Of a stretch of DNA of 43,255 bases, positions 35,775 to 43,255 are shown one piece after another. A program made the position numbers and the translations under genes. How positions within the stretch are numbered: the stretch's first letter is position 1; each line of letters opens with the position of its first letter. The stretch is taken from assembly GCA_021798795.1 (NCBI GenBank), contig JAJZBR010000007.1, positions 1-43,255 on the forward strand, in the 5' to 3' direction. Source of the DNA: Pseudomonadota bacterium. GTDB taxonomy: Bacteria > Pseudomonadota > Gammaproteobacteria > JAKAQQ01. The notes beneath the pieces are model-generated. The model had not been told where the DNA came from. It did not search any database and was given only the letters and a program-made list of their open reading frames with translations.

Positions 35775-36053
35775 TCAGTTCTCGTCAGTGCCAGTTCCGT
35801 TTTCCTCCGGGGGTTCGTGTTCGGTCAATTCATCACCTTCGTCAAGCGAGATTCTGCGAGACGGCACCACGGTCGAAATCGCGTGCTTGTAGACCATCTG
35901 GCTGACCGAGTTGCGTAAAAAGACGACAAATTGGTCGAAGGAGTCGATCTGCCCTTGCAGTTTGATCCCGTTGACCAGGTAAATCGATACGGGAACCTTG
36001 GTTTTGCGCAAGGCGTTCAGGAATGGTTCTTGAAGGGACTGGCCTTTTGTCAT
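35775..36053 (-). CDS. hfq: RNA chaperone Hfq
   Basis: A 92-residue Sm-like hexamer-forming protein pairing small RNAs with mRNAs. Sm1 has [40 protein letters not shown], with Gln8-type and Phe/Asp face residues. Sm2 has the [12 protein letters not shown] motif that contacts uridine 3' ends. The tail is short and acidic ([23 protein letters not shown]). The 3' part overlaps the probable hflX start region. The upstream gap to miaA is 102 bp and carries a promoter. Confidence 0.97.
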   Translation of the reverse strand: MTKGQSLQEPFLNALRKTKVPVSIYLVNGIKLQGQIDSFDQFVVFLRNSVSQMVYKHAISTVVPSRRISLDEGDELTEHEPPEENGTGTDEN

Positions 36054-36152
36054 TGGGTTCTTTGCTCCGCGCTGCTGGCTCTGAAGACACTTCTCTCTAT
36101 CACAACTGCTTTAGGCAGATCTGGCCTACCAGGAAACACTTTTGATTGCACC

Positions 36153-36161
36153 ATTCTAGCA
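36153..36161 (-). promoter_or_regulatory. Putative extended -10 promoter of hfq at the miaA stop
   Basis: On the minus strand the sequence TGCTAGAAT forms an extended -10 element whose TAG is the miaA stop codon. A 6-bp hairpin (GCACAA/TTGTGC) covers the last miaA codons just upstream. Transcription would give a leader of about 90 nt. In E. coli hfq also has promoters inside miaA. Confidence 0.4.
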
Positions 36162-37097
36162 CAAATCGGATTGTGCCCAGCGGCCAACCATTGCAGCCAA
36201 ATGCCGACGCCAGGCTGGGTTTTCAACCGGCCAGCGGGCATCCGCATCCAGCGAGCGAATCCAGGTCATCTGCCGCTTGGCCAACTGAAGGGTCTCGGTA
36301 ATAATTGCATTCCGCGTCTCCTCCCAATCCGTACCCGCCTCGAGGTGGCGCCAAATCGGCAGATAACCCACGGAGCGGATGGCGGGCAGGTGCACGCCGA
36401 GATCCCCCCGCCTCATGAGCGCCCGCACTTCCTCAACCCACCCCTCATCAAGCATCTGGGACAGCCTGCGTTCGACCCGTTCCCTGAGGGCGACCCGGTC
36501 CGTCACTTCAAGTACCATCCGGTGGCACGGGGTGGATGTCTTGACCCGATGGATCTTCCACAGTTGAGTGAGGCTCTGACCGGTGGCTTCATAGACCTCA
36601 AGCGCACGGCCCACCCGCTGCCGGTCATTCGGATGAATCCGCCCCGCAGCATCCGGGTCGATTCGGGCGAGCTCGGCATGGAGTGCAGGCCATCCCCGGC
36701 GCTTTGCGCGCACCTCGATATCCGCCCGAATGGCCGGATGGGCTGGTGGCAAAGGCGACAAGCCGGCCAGCCAGGCCCGAAAATAGAGGAAACTTCCCCC
36801 GACCAGAAAGGGCAGGCGACCGCGCGCCTGGATCAGACGGATCGCAGACCCGGCGTCCTCGACAAAACGCCCCGCCGAGTAGGGTTCCTGGGGATCCAGA
36901 ATATCGATCAGGTGATGGGGAACCCTCTCCCTCTCCGCCCGACCCGGCTTGGCCGTACCGATGTCGAGCCCACGGTAGACCATGGAAGAATCGACGCTCA
37001 CCACCTCGATCGGCAAACGCTCCGCGAGTTCGAGCACCTCTTCGGTTTTCCCGCTGGCCGTTGGACCCATCAGCATAAAAACGGAGGGGTCGGGCAT
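36156..37097 (-). CDS. miaA: tRNA dimethylallyltransferase
   Basis: A 313-residue enzyme adding a dimethylallyl group to A37 of tRNAs reading codons that begin with U. P-loop MGPTASGKTEEVLELA (about residues 9-24), the catalytic VVSVDSSMVYRGLDIGTAKP and the tRNA-contact blocks HPNDRQRVGRALEVYEATG and AIRSVGYLPIW are present, followed by QLAKRQMTWIRS. It starts 3 bp after the mutL stop. Confidence 0.95.
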   Translation of the reverse strand: MPDPSVFMLMGPTASGKTEEVLELAERLPIEVVSVDSSMVYRGLDIGTAKPGRAERERVPHHLIDILDPQEPYSAGRFVEDAGSAIRLIQARGRLPFLVGGSFLYFRAWLAGLSPLPPAHPAIRADIEVRAKRRGWPALHAELARIDPDAAGRIHPNDRQRVGRALEVYEATGQSLTQLWKIHRVKTSTPCHRMVLEVTDRVALRERVERRLSQMLDEGWVEEVRALMRRGDLGVHLPAIRSVGYLPIWRHLEAGTDWEETRNAIITETLQLAKRQMTWIRSLDADARWPVENPAWRRHLAAMVGRWAQSDLC

Positions 37098-37100
37098 CGA

Positions 37101-38855
37101 TCACCGCCCGCGGCGGAAACGCCGGTCGAGCTCGGCATATTCGAGGCGAATCCAGGTCGGCCGCCCGTGATTACAGAAATCCCCGGACGGAGTCTGTTCG
37201 AGTGTTCGAAGCAATGCATTCATCTCGGCAACCGTAAGCCTCTGACCTGCGTGCACCGCGCCTTTACACCCGAGATCGGCAACGACTTCCTGAAAGACCC
37301 GGATCAGGGTCTCTGCGCGCATGGCGTCGGTCGATTCCTGGGCGAGTTTTTCAAGCGCCGAGACAGCAAGCGCAGGATCGAGCAGGGCGGGATGGGCGCG
37401 AAGCTGGATGGTCCGGGGGCCCGTCGCGTCGAGATCATACCCGATCTCCCGCAGCATCTCCTGACCAGACAGGAGCACATCGATCTCCCGAACCCCGAAT
37501 GTGAGTGGAATGGGAATCAAAAGCGACTGTGCGGCAAGCGGTCGTGACAACAGTGCCTGCTTCAGCTCCTCGTAGAGAATGCGTTCATGCGCGGCATGAA
37601 AATCAACAATGACCAAACCAGATGCGGCCTGGGAAACGATATAGGCCGCTTTGAGCTCGGCAACGGCGAATCCGAGGGGCGCAGATTCGGAGATGACCGG
37701 ATCCATCCGGGTAAGATTCTTTAAATACTCAAGCGAGGGCCCCGCCTCCAGCCGGCTCTGTCTAATCGGGCCGCCGCCCGCCCGCCCGCCCGCATCACGA
37801 ACTGCCATCGCATCGGGAGGCGGAATGGGGCTGATCGGGGCTGTCCCCGAACCGGATGCTCCCTTTTGCCATGCTGAACGGAGCAGTCGGACGACTGCCT
37901 GGTGGACGCTCGCTGCGTCCCGAAACTTGACTTCAAGTTTCCGCGGGTGGACGTTGACATCTACGGCCTCGGGCGGGATGTCCAGGCGGGCGACATAGCG
38001 CGGCCGATTCTGGCCATAGAGCACATCAGCGTAAGCTTGGCGCACGGCGTGCCGCAGGAGCCGATCCTGAACGGTTCGCCCGTTGACGAGCCAGCACTCG
38101 GGTGCTGCCACGGATGATGCGTGATGCGGCTCGATGAACCAGCCGGCCAGGCGTATTCCGAGATGTTCTCCCGCAAGGTGGATCGCTGAATCGATGAATC
38201 CGGAACCCAAAAGCAGGCCCAGACGATGCGCTTCCGATTCGAGATCCGGTGCGGGATCGAGATCGATCAGCGATTTGCCATCATGGGAAAGACGGAATTG
38301 AACCTCGGGATGCGAGATGGCGAGCCTGCGAAAACAGTCGAGACAATGCTGGAGTTCGGTCCGCTCGCTGCGAAGAAACCGCCGTCGCGCGGGGACCTCG
38401 AAGAATATCTCACGTAGCTCGACCGTCGTACCCGACGGGTGTGCGACAGGAACCGGTTCCCTGCTCCGGCCTGGAACGGACAACTCATACCCCGTTTCCT
38501 GACCCACTGCGCACGAGGCGATCCGGACCTTTGAGACGGCCGCCATGCTCGCCAACGCCTCGCCCCGGAATCCGAGCGTGTGGATGGCGGACAAATCCTC
38601 GGGTGCGCCAATCTTGCTCGACGCATGGGGATGCAAGGCGAGAGCGAGCTCATGTCCTGGTATCCCGGATCCGTCGTCGCGGACCCGGATCAGATGTATG
38701 CCGCCCCGCTCGAGATCGACCGAAATGACACGAGCCTTGGCATCCAGGCTGTTTTCAATGAGCTCCTTGAGCGCTGAAGCGGGACGCTCGATGACCTCTC
38801 CGGCCGCTATTTGAAGCACCAGTTCGGACGAGAGGATTTGAATGGCCATCGCCAT
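37101..38855 (-). CDS. mutL: DNA mismatch repair protein MutL
   Basis: A 584-residue GHKL ATPase linking MutS recognition to strand removal. The amino ATPase has IAAGEVIERPASALKELIENSLDA, DDGSGI and TLGFRGEALASM. The carboxyl dimer domain has DFHAAHERILYEE, which matches the endonuclease metal motif (DxHAxxExxxxE) with Phe in place of the usual Gln, and CNHGRPTW near the end, matching the zinc-site GRP motif. It therefore probably nicks DNA itself, as in species without MutH. miaA follows by 3 bp. Confidence 0.95.
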   Translation of the reverse strand: MAMAIQILSSELVLQIAAGEVIERPASALKELIENSLDAKARVISVDLERGGIHLIRVRDDGSGIPGHELALALHPHASSKIGAPEDLSAIHTLGFRGEALASMAAVSKVRIASCAVGQETGYELSVPGRSREPVPVAHPSGTTVELREIFFEVPARRRFLRSERTELQHCLDCFRRLAISHPEVQFRLSHDGKSLIDLDPAPDLESEAHRLGLLLGSGFIDSAIHLAGEHLGIRLAGWFIEPHHASSVAAPECWLVNGRTVQDRLLRHAVRQAYADVLYGQNRPRYVARLDIPPEAVDVNVHPRKLEVKFRDAASVHQAVVRLLRSAWQKGASGSGTAPISPIPPPDAMAVRDAGGRAGGGPIRQSRLEAGPSLEYLKNLTRMDPVISESAPLGFAVAELKAAYIVSQAASGLVIVDFHAAHERILYEELKQALLSRPLAAQSLLIPIPLTFGVREIDVLLSGQEMLREIGYDLDATGPRTIQLRAHPALLDPALAVSALEKLAQESTDAMRAETLIRVFQEVVADLGCKGAVHAGQRLTVAEMNALLRTLEQTPSGDFCNHGRPTWIRLEYAELDRRFRRGR

Positions 38856-38914
38856 AGTTTAGGGCAGACCCGCCTTTCGCCCAAGGGCAGGGTTACTGCC
38901 TTCAGGGTTCGGCG

Positions 38915-40234
38915 CTAACCCGAACCCGCTGACCCGAGCGGTATGGTCAGTACCTGGCCCGCAGAAAGACCCGCTCCCGAAAGGTGATTGTCGGTACGGA
39001 TCTCGGTGGCCGGCACATGGTAACGGAGCGCGATCCCATCCAGGGTATCGCCAGTCTGAACAATGTAATGGAGAGAGTGATCCCGTTCGGCATCAGCCAG
39101 AACGGCCTCGGTTCGGTGATTGTGCCGCAGGTATGTCAGGATGCCCTGTGCAATGGCATGGGCAATCCGCTCCCGGAAAGCGGGTTCGGCCAGCTCGTGG
39201 GCCTGCCAGGGATTCGATATAAAACCGCACTCGATCAGGATCGAGGGAATATCCGGATCGCGCAAAACCGCAAAGTTGGCCTGGGCCACTGTATCCCGGT
39301 GCAGCGGAACGGCCCAGCGGGAAAAATCTCCGATCACCTCGCCACCGAGTTTGAGGCTCTGGTGGATCGTGGCGGACTGCGCCAAGTTGAGAATCACTTC
39401 GCGCAGAACGCGGCTTTTGTTCGTGAGATTGACCGAATAGACATGCCCATAGATCCGCTCCACGCTATTCTCGCTATGCGCGAGCCAGCGCGCCTCGGCG
39501 TCAGTCGCCCCACCTTGGGACAAGGCAAAAACCGTAGCACCATCGATCGCACGCACAGGATAGGAGTCAGCGTGAATCGCGACGAACAGATTGCCATGTG
39601 CCCGTTCACAAATCTCGCGCCTTTGCCTCAACCCCACGTAATAGTCGCCGGTACGGGTCATGATCACCTCGAGCCCTGGAATCCCGCTGAGGAGTGCGCG
39701 AACATCGAGACCCACCGAAAGGGTCACCCTCTTTTCCATGAGGCCATTCGGACCGATCGCACCGGAATCGATCCCGCCGTGACCCGGATCCAGACAGACG
39801 ACGACCGGCCCGATTGGCTGGATGGCCTGGGCGAGACGCACGACCGGCTTCAGGATTGAGTCTCTCGGTTCCAGGCGAAGCACGAGATCGTAGCGGCCGG
39901 GACCGGGTGTGGAAAACGAGCGGGGCAGTGCCGCCTGATTCAGATCAAAGACCAGGCGCAACATGCGGGTATGTTGCCCCATGCGCACATCACGCACGAT
40001 ACCGGCTCCTTTGGGCAGCTCACCAATCTGTGGCCGTGTTCCCCTGAGGTCGATCACGAGGCGATTCGGATCACTCAATGTGAAAACAGTGTGATGAACG
40101 AGCTGGGAGAGGTTGATCCGGATTACCGTTCCATCTGCATCTTGGCGTAGTGTCAAACCCTCGAGAAAAGACTGCCCGCGGGCTGAGTAAACCCATAAAG
40201 AGGCCAAAATCAGTGCCCAAACCGCTTTCTTCAC
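38915..40234 (-). CDS. amiC: N-acetylmuramoyl-L-alanine amidase (AmiC type)
   Basis: A 439-residue periplasmic zinc amidase cleaving peptidoglycan stem peptides at the septum. Order: signal peptide (about 1-20), AMIN domain (about 30-120), Amidase_3 domain with zinc ligands in LDPGHGGIDSGA (His152), Glu in LMEKRVTL (about 167), FVAIHADS and ILIECGFISN, and a terminal LysM domain (YIVQTGDTLDGIALRYHV) that binds glycan. The start is GTG without a strong ribosome-binding site. A very AT-rich tract begins about 35 bp upstream. Confidence 0.95.
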   Translation of the reverse strand: MKKAVWALILASLWVYSARGQSFLEGLTLRQDADGTVIRINLSQLVHHTVFTLSDPNRLVIDLRGTRPQIGELPKGAGIVRDVRMGQHTRMLRLVFDLNQAALPRSFSTPGPGRYDLVLRLEPRDSILKPVVRLAQAIQPIGPVVVCLDPGHGGIDSGAIGPNGLMEKRVTLSVGLDVRALLSGIPGLEVIMTRTGDYYVGLRQRREICERAHGNLFVAIHADSYPVRAIDGATVFALSQGGATDAEARWLAHSENSVERIYGHVYSVNLTNKSRVLREVILNLAQSATIHQSLKLGGEVIGDFSRWAVPLHRDTVAQANFAVLRDPDIPSILIECGFISNPWQAHELAEPAFRERIAHAIAQGILTYLRHNHRTEAVLADAERDHSLHYIVQTGDTLDGIALRYHVPATEIRTDNHLSGAGLSAGQVLTIPLGSAGSG

Positions 40235-40270
40235 GTCCCAACCAGGCTCAAAACTAGGGGATGCGCGCTC

Positions 40271-40400
40271 AGCTAATCATAAAAAAAGTCAATTTTCAAC
40301 TATCTCATTAAGATAGAGAATTATCATCAAACAAACTTAAGATTAATTATATAGTTTAAATTAGATAAATATATGATTTATATTATTTATTATAACTAAA
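40271..40400. other. 130-bp AT-rich tract, about 16% GC
   Basis: I count about 21 G or C in 130 bp, in a window otherwise near 60% GC. It contains A7, several TATAAT-like sixmers on both strands, and the inverted repeat CTATCT/AGATAG (40300-40316). No ORF is present. It lies between amiC and tsaE and could hold the amiC-mutL-miaA promoter, a bending or xenogeneic-silencer site, or foreign DNA. Confidence 0.7.
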
Positions 40401-40489
40401 TGCCCTTCCTTCGTGTGCCGGAAGCTGATTCATGATCGGGGCGGTCGCACTCTGGTTTGCCTGATTTTCCCGCGCAACGGGTTGCGAAC

Positions 40490-40978
40490 TCATCCCGATC
40501 CGCTTTGATGCCCGCCGGGTTCCGGAATCTCGAGCCCACCGGATGATTCGATGCAAACGGAGCGTCCAGTATCGCTGTAAGCAAACACAAAGCGGATATC
40601 CGGGGGGGGCGTGGCCCACTCCCCCCGCTCCGGCCATTCGATGAAGATAAGCGCCTCACCCACATAATCGCGCAACCCTAGATTCTCGAGCTCGCTTGCC
40701 CCGCGGAGTCGGAAAAGATCGGTGTGCACGATCCGCTGCCCCTCCTGTTCATAACACTCAAGGAGGGTAAAGCTCGGGCTGCGCACCGAATCGGAGATAC
40801 CCAGATGTTGCAGCCAATAGCGGACGAACGTTGTTTTGCCCACTCCAAGAGGACCTTCGAGATGCACGATCGCCTTAGTGAACCCGAGTTCACGGGCGCA
40901 CGCGCAAGCCAGCCGATCGAGTTCGGCCAGATCCCCAATGCGCCGGGTGGTACCGGCCTTCCTAGCCGGTTTTTTCAT
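40490..40978 (-). CDS. tsaE: tRNA threonylcarbamoyladenosine biosynthesis ATPase TsaE
   Basis: A 162-residue ATPase required with TsaB and TsaD for t6A37 on tRNAs. The P-loop is HLEGPLGVGKTTFVRYWL (the usual form is GxLGAGKT). Then come SPSFTLLECYE, the HTDLFRLRGASELENLGLRDYV block and IFIEWPERG. The start at 40978 has the normal family length; the ORF-track start at 41233 lies inside nnrD. It overlaps the nnrD stop by 17 bp, so the two are coupled. The carboxyl end has a Pro/Gly-rich extension. Confidence 0.94.
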   Translation of the reverse strand: MKKPARKAGTTRRIGDLAELDRLACACARELGFTKAIVHLEGPLGVGKTTFVRYWLQHLGISDSVRSPSFTLLECYEQEGQRIVHTDLFRLRGASELENLGLRDYVGEALIFIEWPERGEWATPPPDIRFVFAYSDTGRSVCIESSGGLEIPEPGGHQSGSG

Positions 40979-42524
40979 GCGGATTGATACGGGCGCGCAC
41001 AAATGACGCCAGGTCTGAGGCGAGGAGACCCCGCTCACCCGAGTGGGCCGCATCATCCCCGGCCAGAGCATGAACCAAAACTCCCAATGCGCCTGCCCGT
41101 GCGAGCGGGAGGCCCTGCGCGCCCAATCCACCAATGATCCCCGACAGGAAATCGCCCATGCCGCCGCTCGCCATGCCTGGATTCCCAAACGGGCAGACGG
41201 CAAGCGGCGAGCCGGAAACGAGTGTACCCGCACCCTTCAGGACCACATCGGCCTGGAAACGGTCGACGAGACTTGCGCAGGCATCGAACCGGTTTTTCTC
41301 GATATCCTCGATCTGGACACCGAGCAGACGGGCCGCCTCACCCGGGTGGGGCGTGAGGAGCCAATCCCCTCGCCGACTGGGTGATCGCGCAAGCAAGTTG
41401 AGCCCATCGGCATCCACGATGAGCGGTTTGGACCATTCCATCATCTGCCCCCAAAGCCGCCTGCCCCATCGGTCCTGACCGAGCCCGCAGCCGATCACCC
41501 CAAGCGTCGCCCGCTCGAGGAGTGCGTCGGGAATGCGCCCGCTTGATGTGCCATGCACCATGGCTTCAGGGCGTGTTGCAATCAGTGCGCCCACATGCTC
41601 GGGCCGGGTGACGACCGAGACGAGCCCGGCACCGGTTCGAAGTGCGCCTTCTGCCACCAGACGGACAGCGCCTCCAAAACCGATGCCACCACCTGCGATC
41701 AGGAGGTGGCCCCAATCGCCCTTATGTGACGCCCGGCTCCTCGGCAACAAGAAAGAGCCGAGATCATCCACATCCATGAGATGGGCAGAGGGGTTAGACC
41801 GTGCGAGCCACTCCGCTGGTAGACCGAGCCTTGCGAGCTCCAGGCTACGGCCGACATATTGGGAGGCAACCCCCGTAAAGAGACCCCGTTTCAGGCAGAG
41901 GTAGGTGATCGTGGCCGTTGCCCGAACCACTGCGGCACCGCCCCCCGGAGCCCAGCCCGTATCCCCATCGAGACCCGATGGGATGTCGAGCGACAGGATG
42001 GGAGCAGACGCCCGATTGAGCCGATCGATGGCGGCCAGGAGCAAGCCATCCGGGGGTCGATTGAGCCCGATGCCCAACAGGGCATCGACCCATAACTCAG
42101 GCTCCCTGGAATCATCGATGCCATTCACCCCGAAGGGGACACAAACCGGGTTGGCTTCAAGCCTGTGCGCCATCGCCCGGCCCGGACCCACAGGCTGGGA
42201 ACCGACTGTCCAGACCCGAACCGTATAGCCCGCAGCGATGGCCTCTAAGGCCAGGGCAAATCCATCCCCTCCGTTGTTTCCGGGTCCGGCGAGAATGCCA
42301 AGATGCCTCACTGCTGGCCAGCGGTTCCGGATGAACCGCAGCGCCTCCGTACCGGCACGTTCCATGAGAATCATGGACCCGCATCCCGCTTCGGATTCCG
42401 CGCGCCGCTCGAGTTCGCGCACTTCGATAACCGAATAAAGCGCACGCCTAACCGATCGTGCGAGCTCGGGAGAAAGGGTCTCGGTGCCCATCAATGTACG
42501 GACCGGGTGCGAGGATTGGGGCAT
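40962..42524 (-). CDS. nnr: Bifunctional NAD(P)H-hydrate epimerase / dehydratase (YjeF/NnrD)
   Basis: A 520-residue repair enzyme restoring damaged NADH and NADPH. The amino half is the epimerase (LAGPGNNGGDGFALA, SLDIPSGLDGDTG). The carboxyl half is the ADP-dependent dehydratase (HLLIAGGG, VDADGLNLL, LTPHPGEAARLLG, NPGMASGGMGDFLSGIIGGLGAQG). The start is uncertain: 42524 and 42491 both fit, and neither has a strong ribosome-binding site; the ORF-track start at 42755 would run into the divergent queG. The order queG/nnrD-tsaE-amiC is typical of gammaproteobacteria. Confidence 0.93.
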   Translation of the reverse strand: MPQSSHPVRTLMGTETLSPELARSVRRALYSVIEVRELERRAESEAGCGSMILMERAGTEALRFIRNRWPAVRHLGILAGPGNNGGDGFALALEAIAAGYTVRVWTVGSQPVGPGRAMAHRLEANPVCVPFGVNGIDDSREPELWVDALLGIGLNRPPDGLLLAAIDRLNRASAPILSLDIPSGLDGDTGWAPGGGAAVVRATATITYLCLKRGLFTGVASQYVGRSLELARLGLPAEWLARSNPSAHLMDVDDLGSFLLPRSRASHKGDWGHLLIAGGGIGFGGAVRLVAEGALRTGAGLVSVVTRPEHVGALIATRPEAMVHGTSSGRIPDALLERATLGVIGCGLGQDRWGRRLWGQMMEWSKPLIVDADGLNLLARSPSRRGDWLLTPHPGEAARLLGVQIEDIEKNRFDACASLVDRFQADVVLKGAGTLVSGSPLAVCPFGNPGMASGGMGDFLSGIIGGLGAQGLPLARAGALGVLVHALAGDDAAHSGERGLLASDLASFVRARINPHEKTG

Positions 42525-42597
42525 TATGGCCCGCCCGTGTTCTCCTGTCACGAATCCAACCGGATCGGCCAAACCATCGGACCATCGGGCGAGTAAC

Positions 42598-43255
42598 ATG
42601 GTCAAACCCCCCGTTGACGAAAGACTTGTGACCCAACCCCACAAAGGCTTGCCTCTTGCGGCAGAATCGGTGCTGGAACCGGAACCGATGACCCGGTTAC
42701 GGCGCGTCATCGAGGATGAGGCGCGTGCACATGGATTTTCTGCGATCGGCGTCACACGCCCTGAACTTCCGCTCGAAGCCGAACGGCTACGCCGCTGGCT
42801 CGAAATGGGCCATCACGGATCCATGAGTTATCTTGCACGCTACGGGATGCGCCGGGCCCATCCCGAGTCCTGGTTCCCGGAGACGATCCGTGTCATTTCG
42901 GTCCGCTGCGACTATGGGAAGCCGGATCCTGCACGACTCGAGGTGCTCGCGGATACAAGGCGGGGATACATCGCACAATATGCCCTGGGTCGCGATTATC
43001 ACAAAATCATGCGGAAAAAACTGCGGCAGCTGGCCCAGGTCCTGTCTCGAGTGATCGCACCCCACGGATTCCGGGTTTTCGTTGATTCCGGACCCATCAT
43101 GGAAAAGCCACTGGCGCAAAACGCCGGTCTGGGCTGGATCGGCAAGCATACCAACCTCATCGCGCCCGGCAGCGGTTCCTACTTTTTTCTGGGAGAGATA
43201 CTGACCACTCTCGCACTGGAGCCCGATGCCCCGAGCACGAGTCACTGTGGCAGCT
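42598..43255 (+). CDS. queG: Epoxyqueuosine reductase QueG, 5' part
   Basis: The gene runs off the right edge after about 219 codons, so it is absent from the ORF track. It catalyses the last step of queuosine synthesis in tRNA, using cobalamin and Fe-S clusters. The visible part has ETIRVISVRCDYGKP, IAQYALGRDYHKIMRKKL, FRVFVDSGPIMEKPLAQNAGLGWIGKHTNLI and FFLGEILT. The last codons read SHCGS, where the first 4Fe-4S cysteine cluster begins. The start at 42598 gives about 30 residues before the family core; an ATG at 42688 is also possible. It is divergent from nnrD. Confidence 0.92.
   Translation, partial: MVKPPVDERLVTQPHKGLPLAAESVLEPEPMTRLRRVIEDEARAHGFSAIGVTRPELPLEAERLRRWLEMGHHGSMSYLARYGMRRAHPESWFPETIRVISVRCDYGKPDPARLEVLADTRRGYIAQYALGRDYHKIMRKKLRQLAQVLSRVIAPHGFRVFVDSGPIMEKPLAQNAGLGWIGKHTNLIAPGSGSYFFLGEILTTLALEPDAPSTSHCGS

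Noticed and set aside
35931-37547. 538-codon plus-strand ORF antisense to hfq, miaA and mutL
   Set aside because: It is a GC-rich shadow of three genes with clear family motifs; it has no motif, ribosome-binding site or coherent composition of its own.
40473-40486. CGCAACGGGTTGCG inverted repeat just after tsaE as a terminator
   Set aside because: The stem is short and no T-run follows on the minus strand, so it does not qualify as an intrinsic terminator.

Overview
The window reads as a piece of a chromosome from a GC-rich gammaproteobacterium. The right half has the conserved order of that class: queG, nnrD, tsaE, amiC, mutL, miaA, hfq, hflX-hflK-hflC, purA, tRNA-Leu, rnr, rlmB, rpsF, rpsR, rplI, dnaB, alr, radA. 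The glycogen and pentose phosphate set on the left, with a fused transaldolase/glucose-6-phosphate isomerase, resembles that of some chemolithoautotrophs and acidophiles. I cannot name the genus from sequence alone.

Layout. 1-1.4 kb: the 3' end of a membrane protein gene (possibly GspF), a small outer-membrane barrel protein and a DUF202 membrane protein. 1.4-14.9 kb: a carbon-storage block. On the plus strand lie a cytosolic GH15 glucoamylase, tal-pgi, gnd, zwf, pgl, a divergent enolase and glgA; on the minus strand lie glgC and glk. Together they would make ADP-glucose and glycogen, release glucose from the polymer by hydrolysis, re-phosphorylate it, and oxidise it through the pentose phosphate pathway. 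15.0-16.6 kb: an endonuclease/exonuclease/phosphatase-family protein and an unknown multi-pass membrane protein. 16.6-17.7 kb: a graveyard of transposase fragments next to a 38-bp direct repeat. 17.8-20.3 kb: a FadJ-type beta-oxidation fusion and an acyl-CoA thioesterase.

20.3-43.3 kb is mostly minus-strand housekeeping: radA, alr, dnaB, rplI, a DUF2232 membrane protein, rpsR and rpsF; then rlmB, rnr and a divergent tRNA-Leu(CAG); then purA, hflC-hflK-hflX-hfq, miaA, mutL, amiC, tsaE and nnrD. A 5'-partial queG is divergent at the right end. Between rpsF and rlmB sits about 1.4 kb of accessory DNA: a Phd/VapC-type toxin-antitoxin pair, a scrap of a repeat-rich adhesin and a cut-off small ORF.

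No CRISPR array, prophage or intact defence or biosynthetic cluster is visible, and I found no clear new system. The items most worth a second look are a 130-bp tract of about 16% GC between amiC and tsaE, a likely non-ATG (CTG) start for HflX, a leaderless-looking toxin-antitoxin promoter overlapped by three phased repeats, a hairpin at the start of the rpsF transcript, an A-C mismatch in the tRNA-Leu acceptor stem, and the 38-bp repeat beside the transposase remnants.
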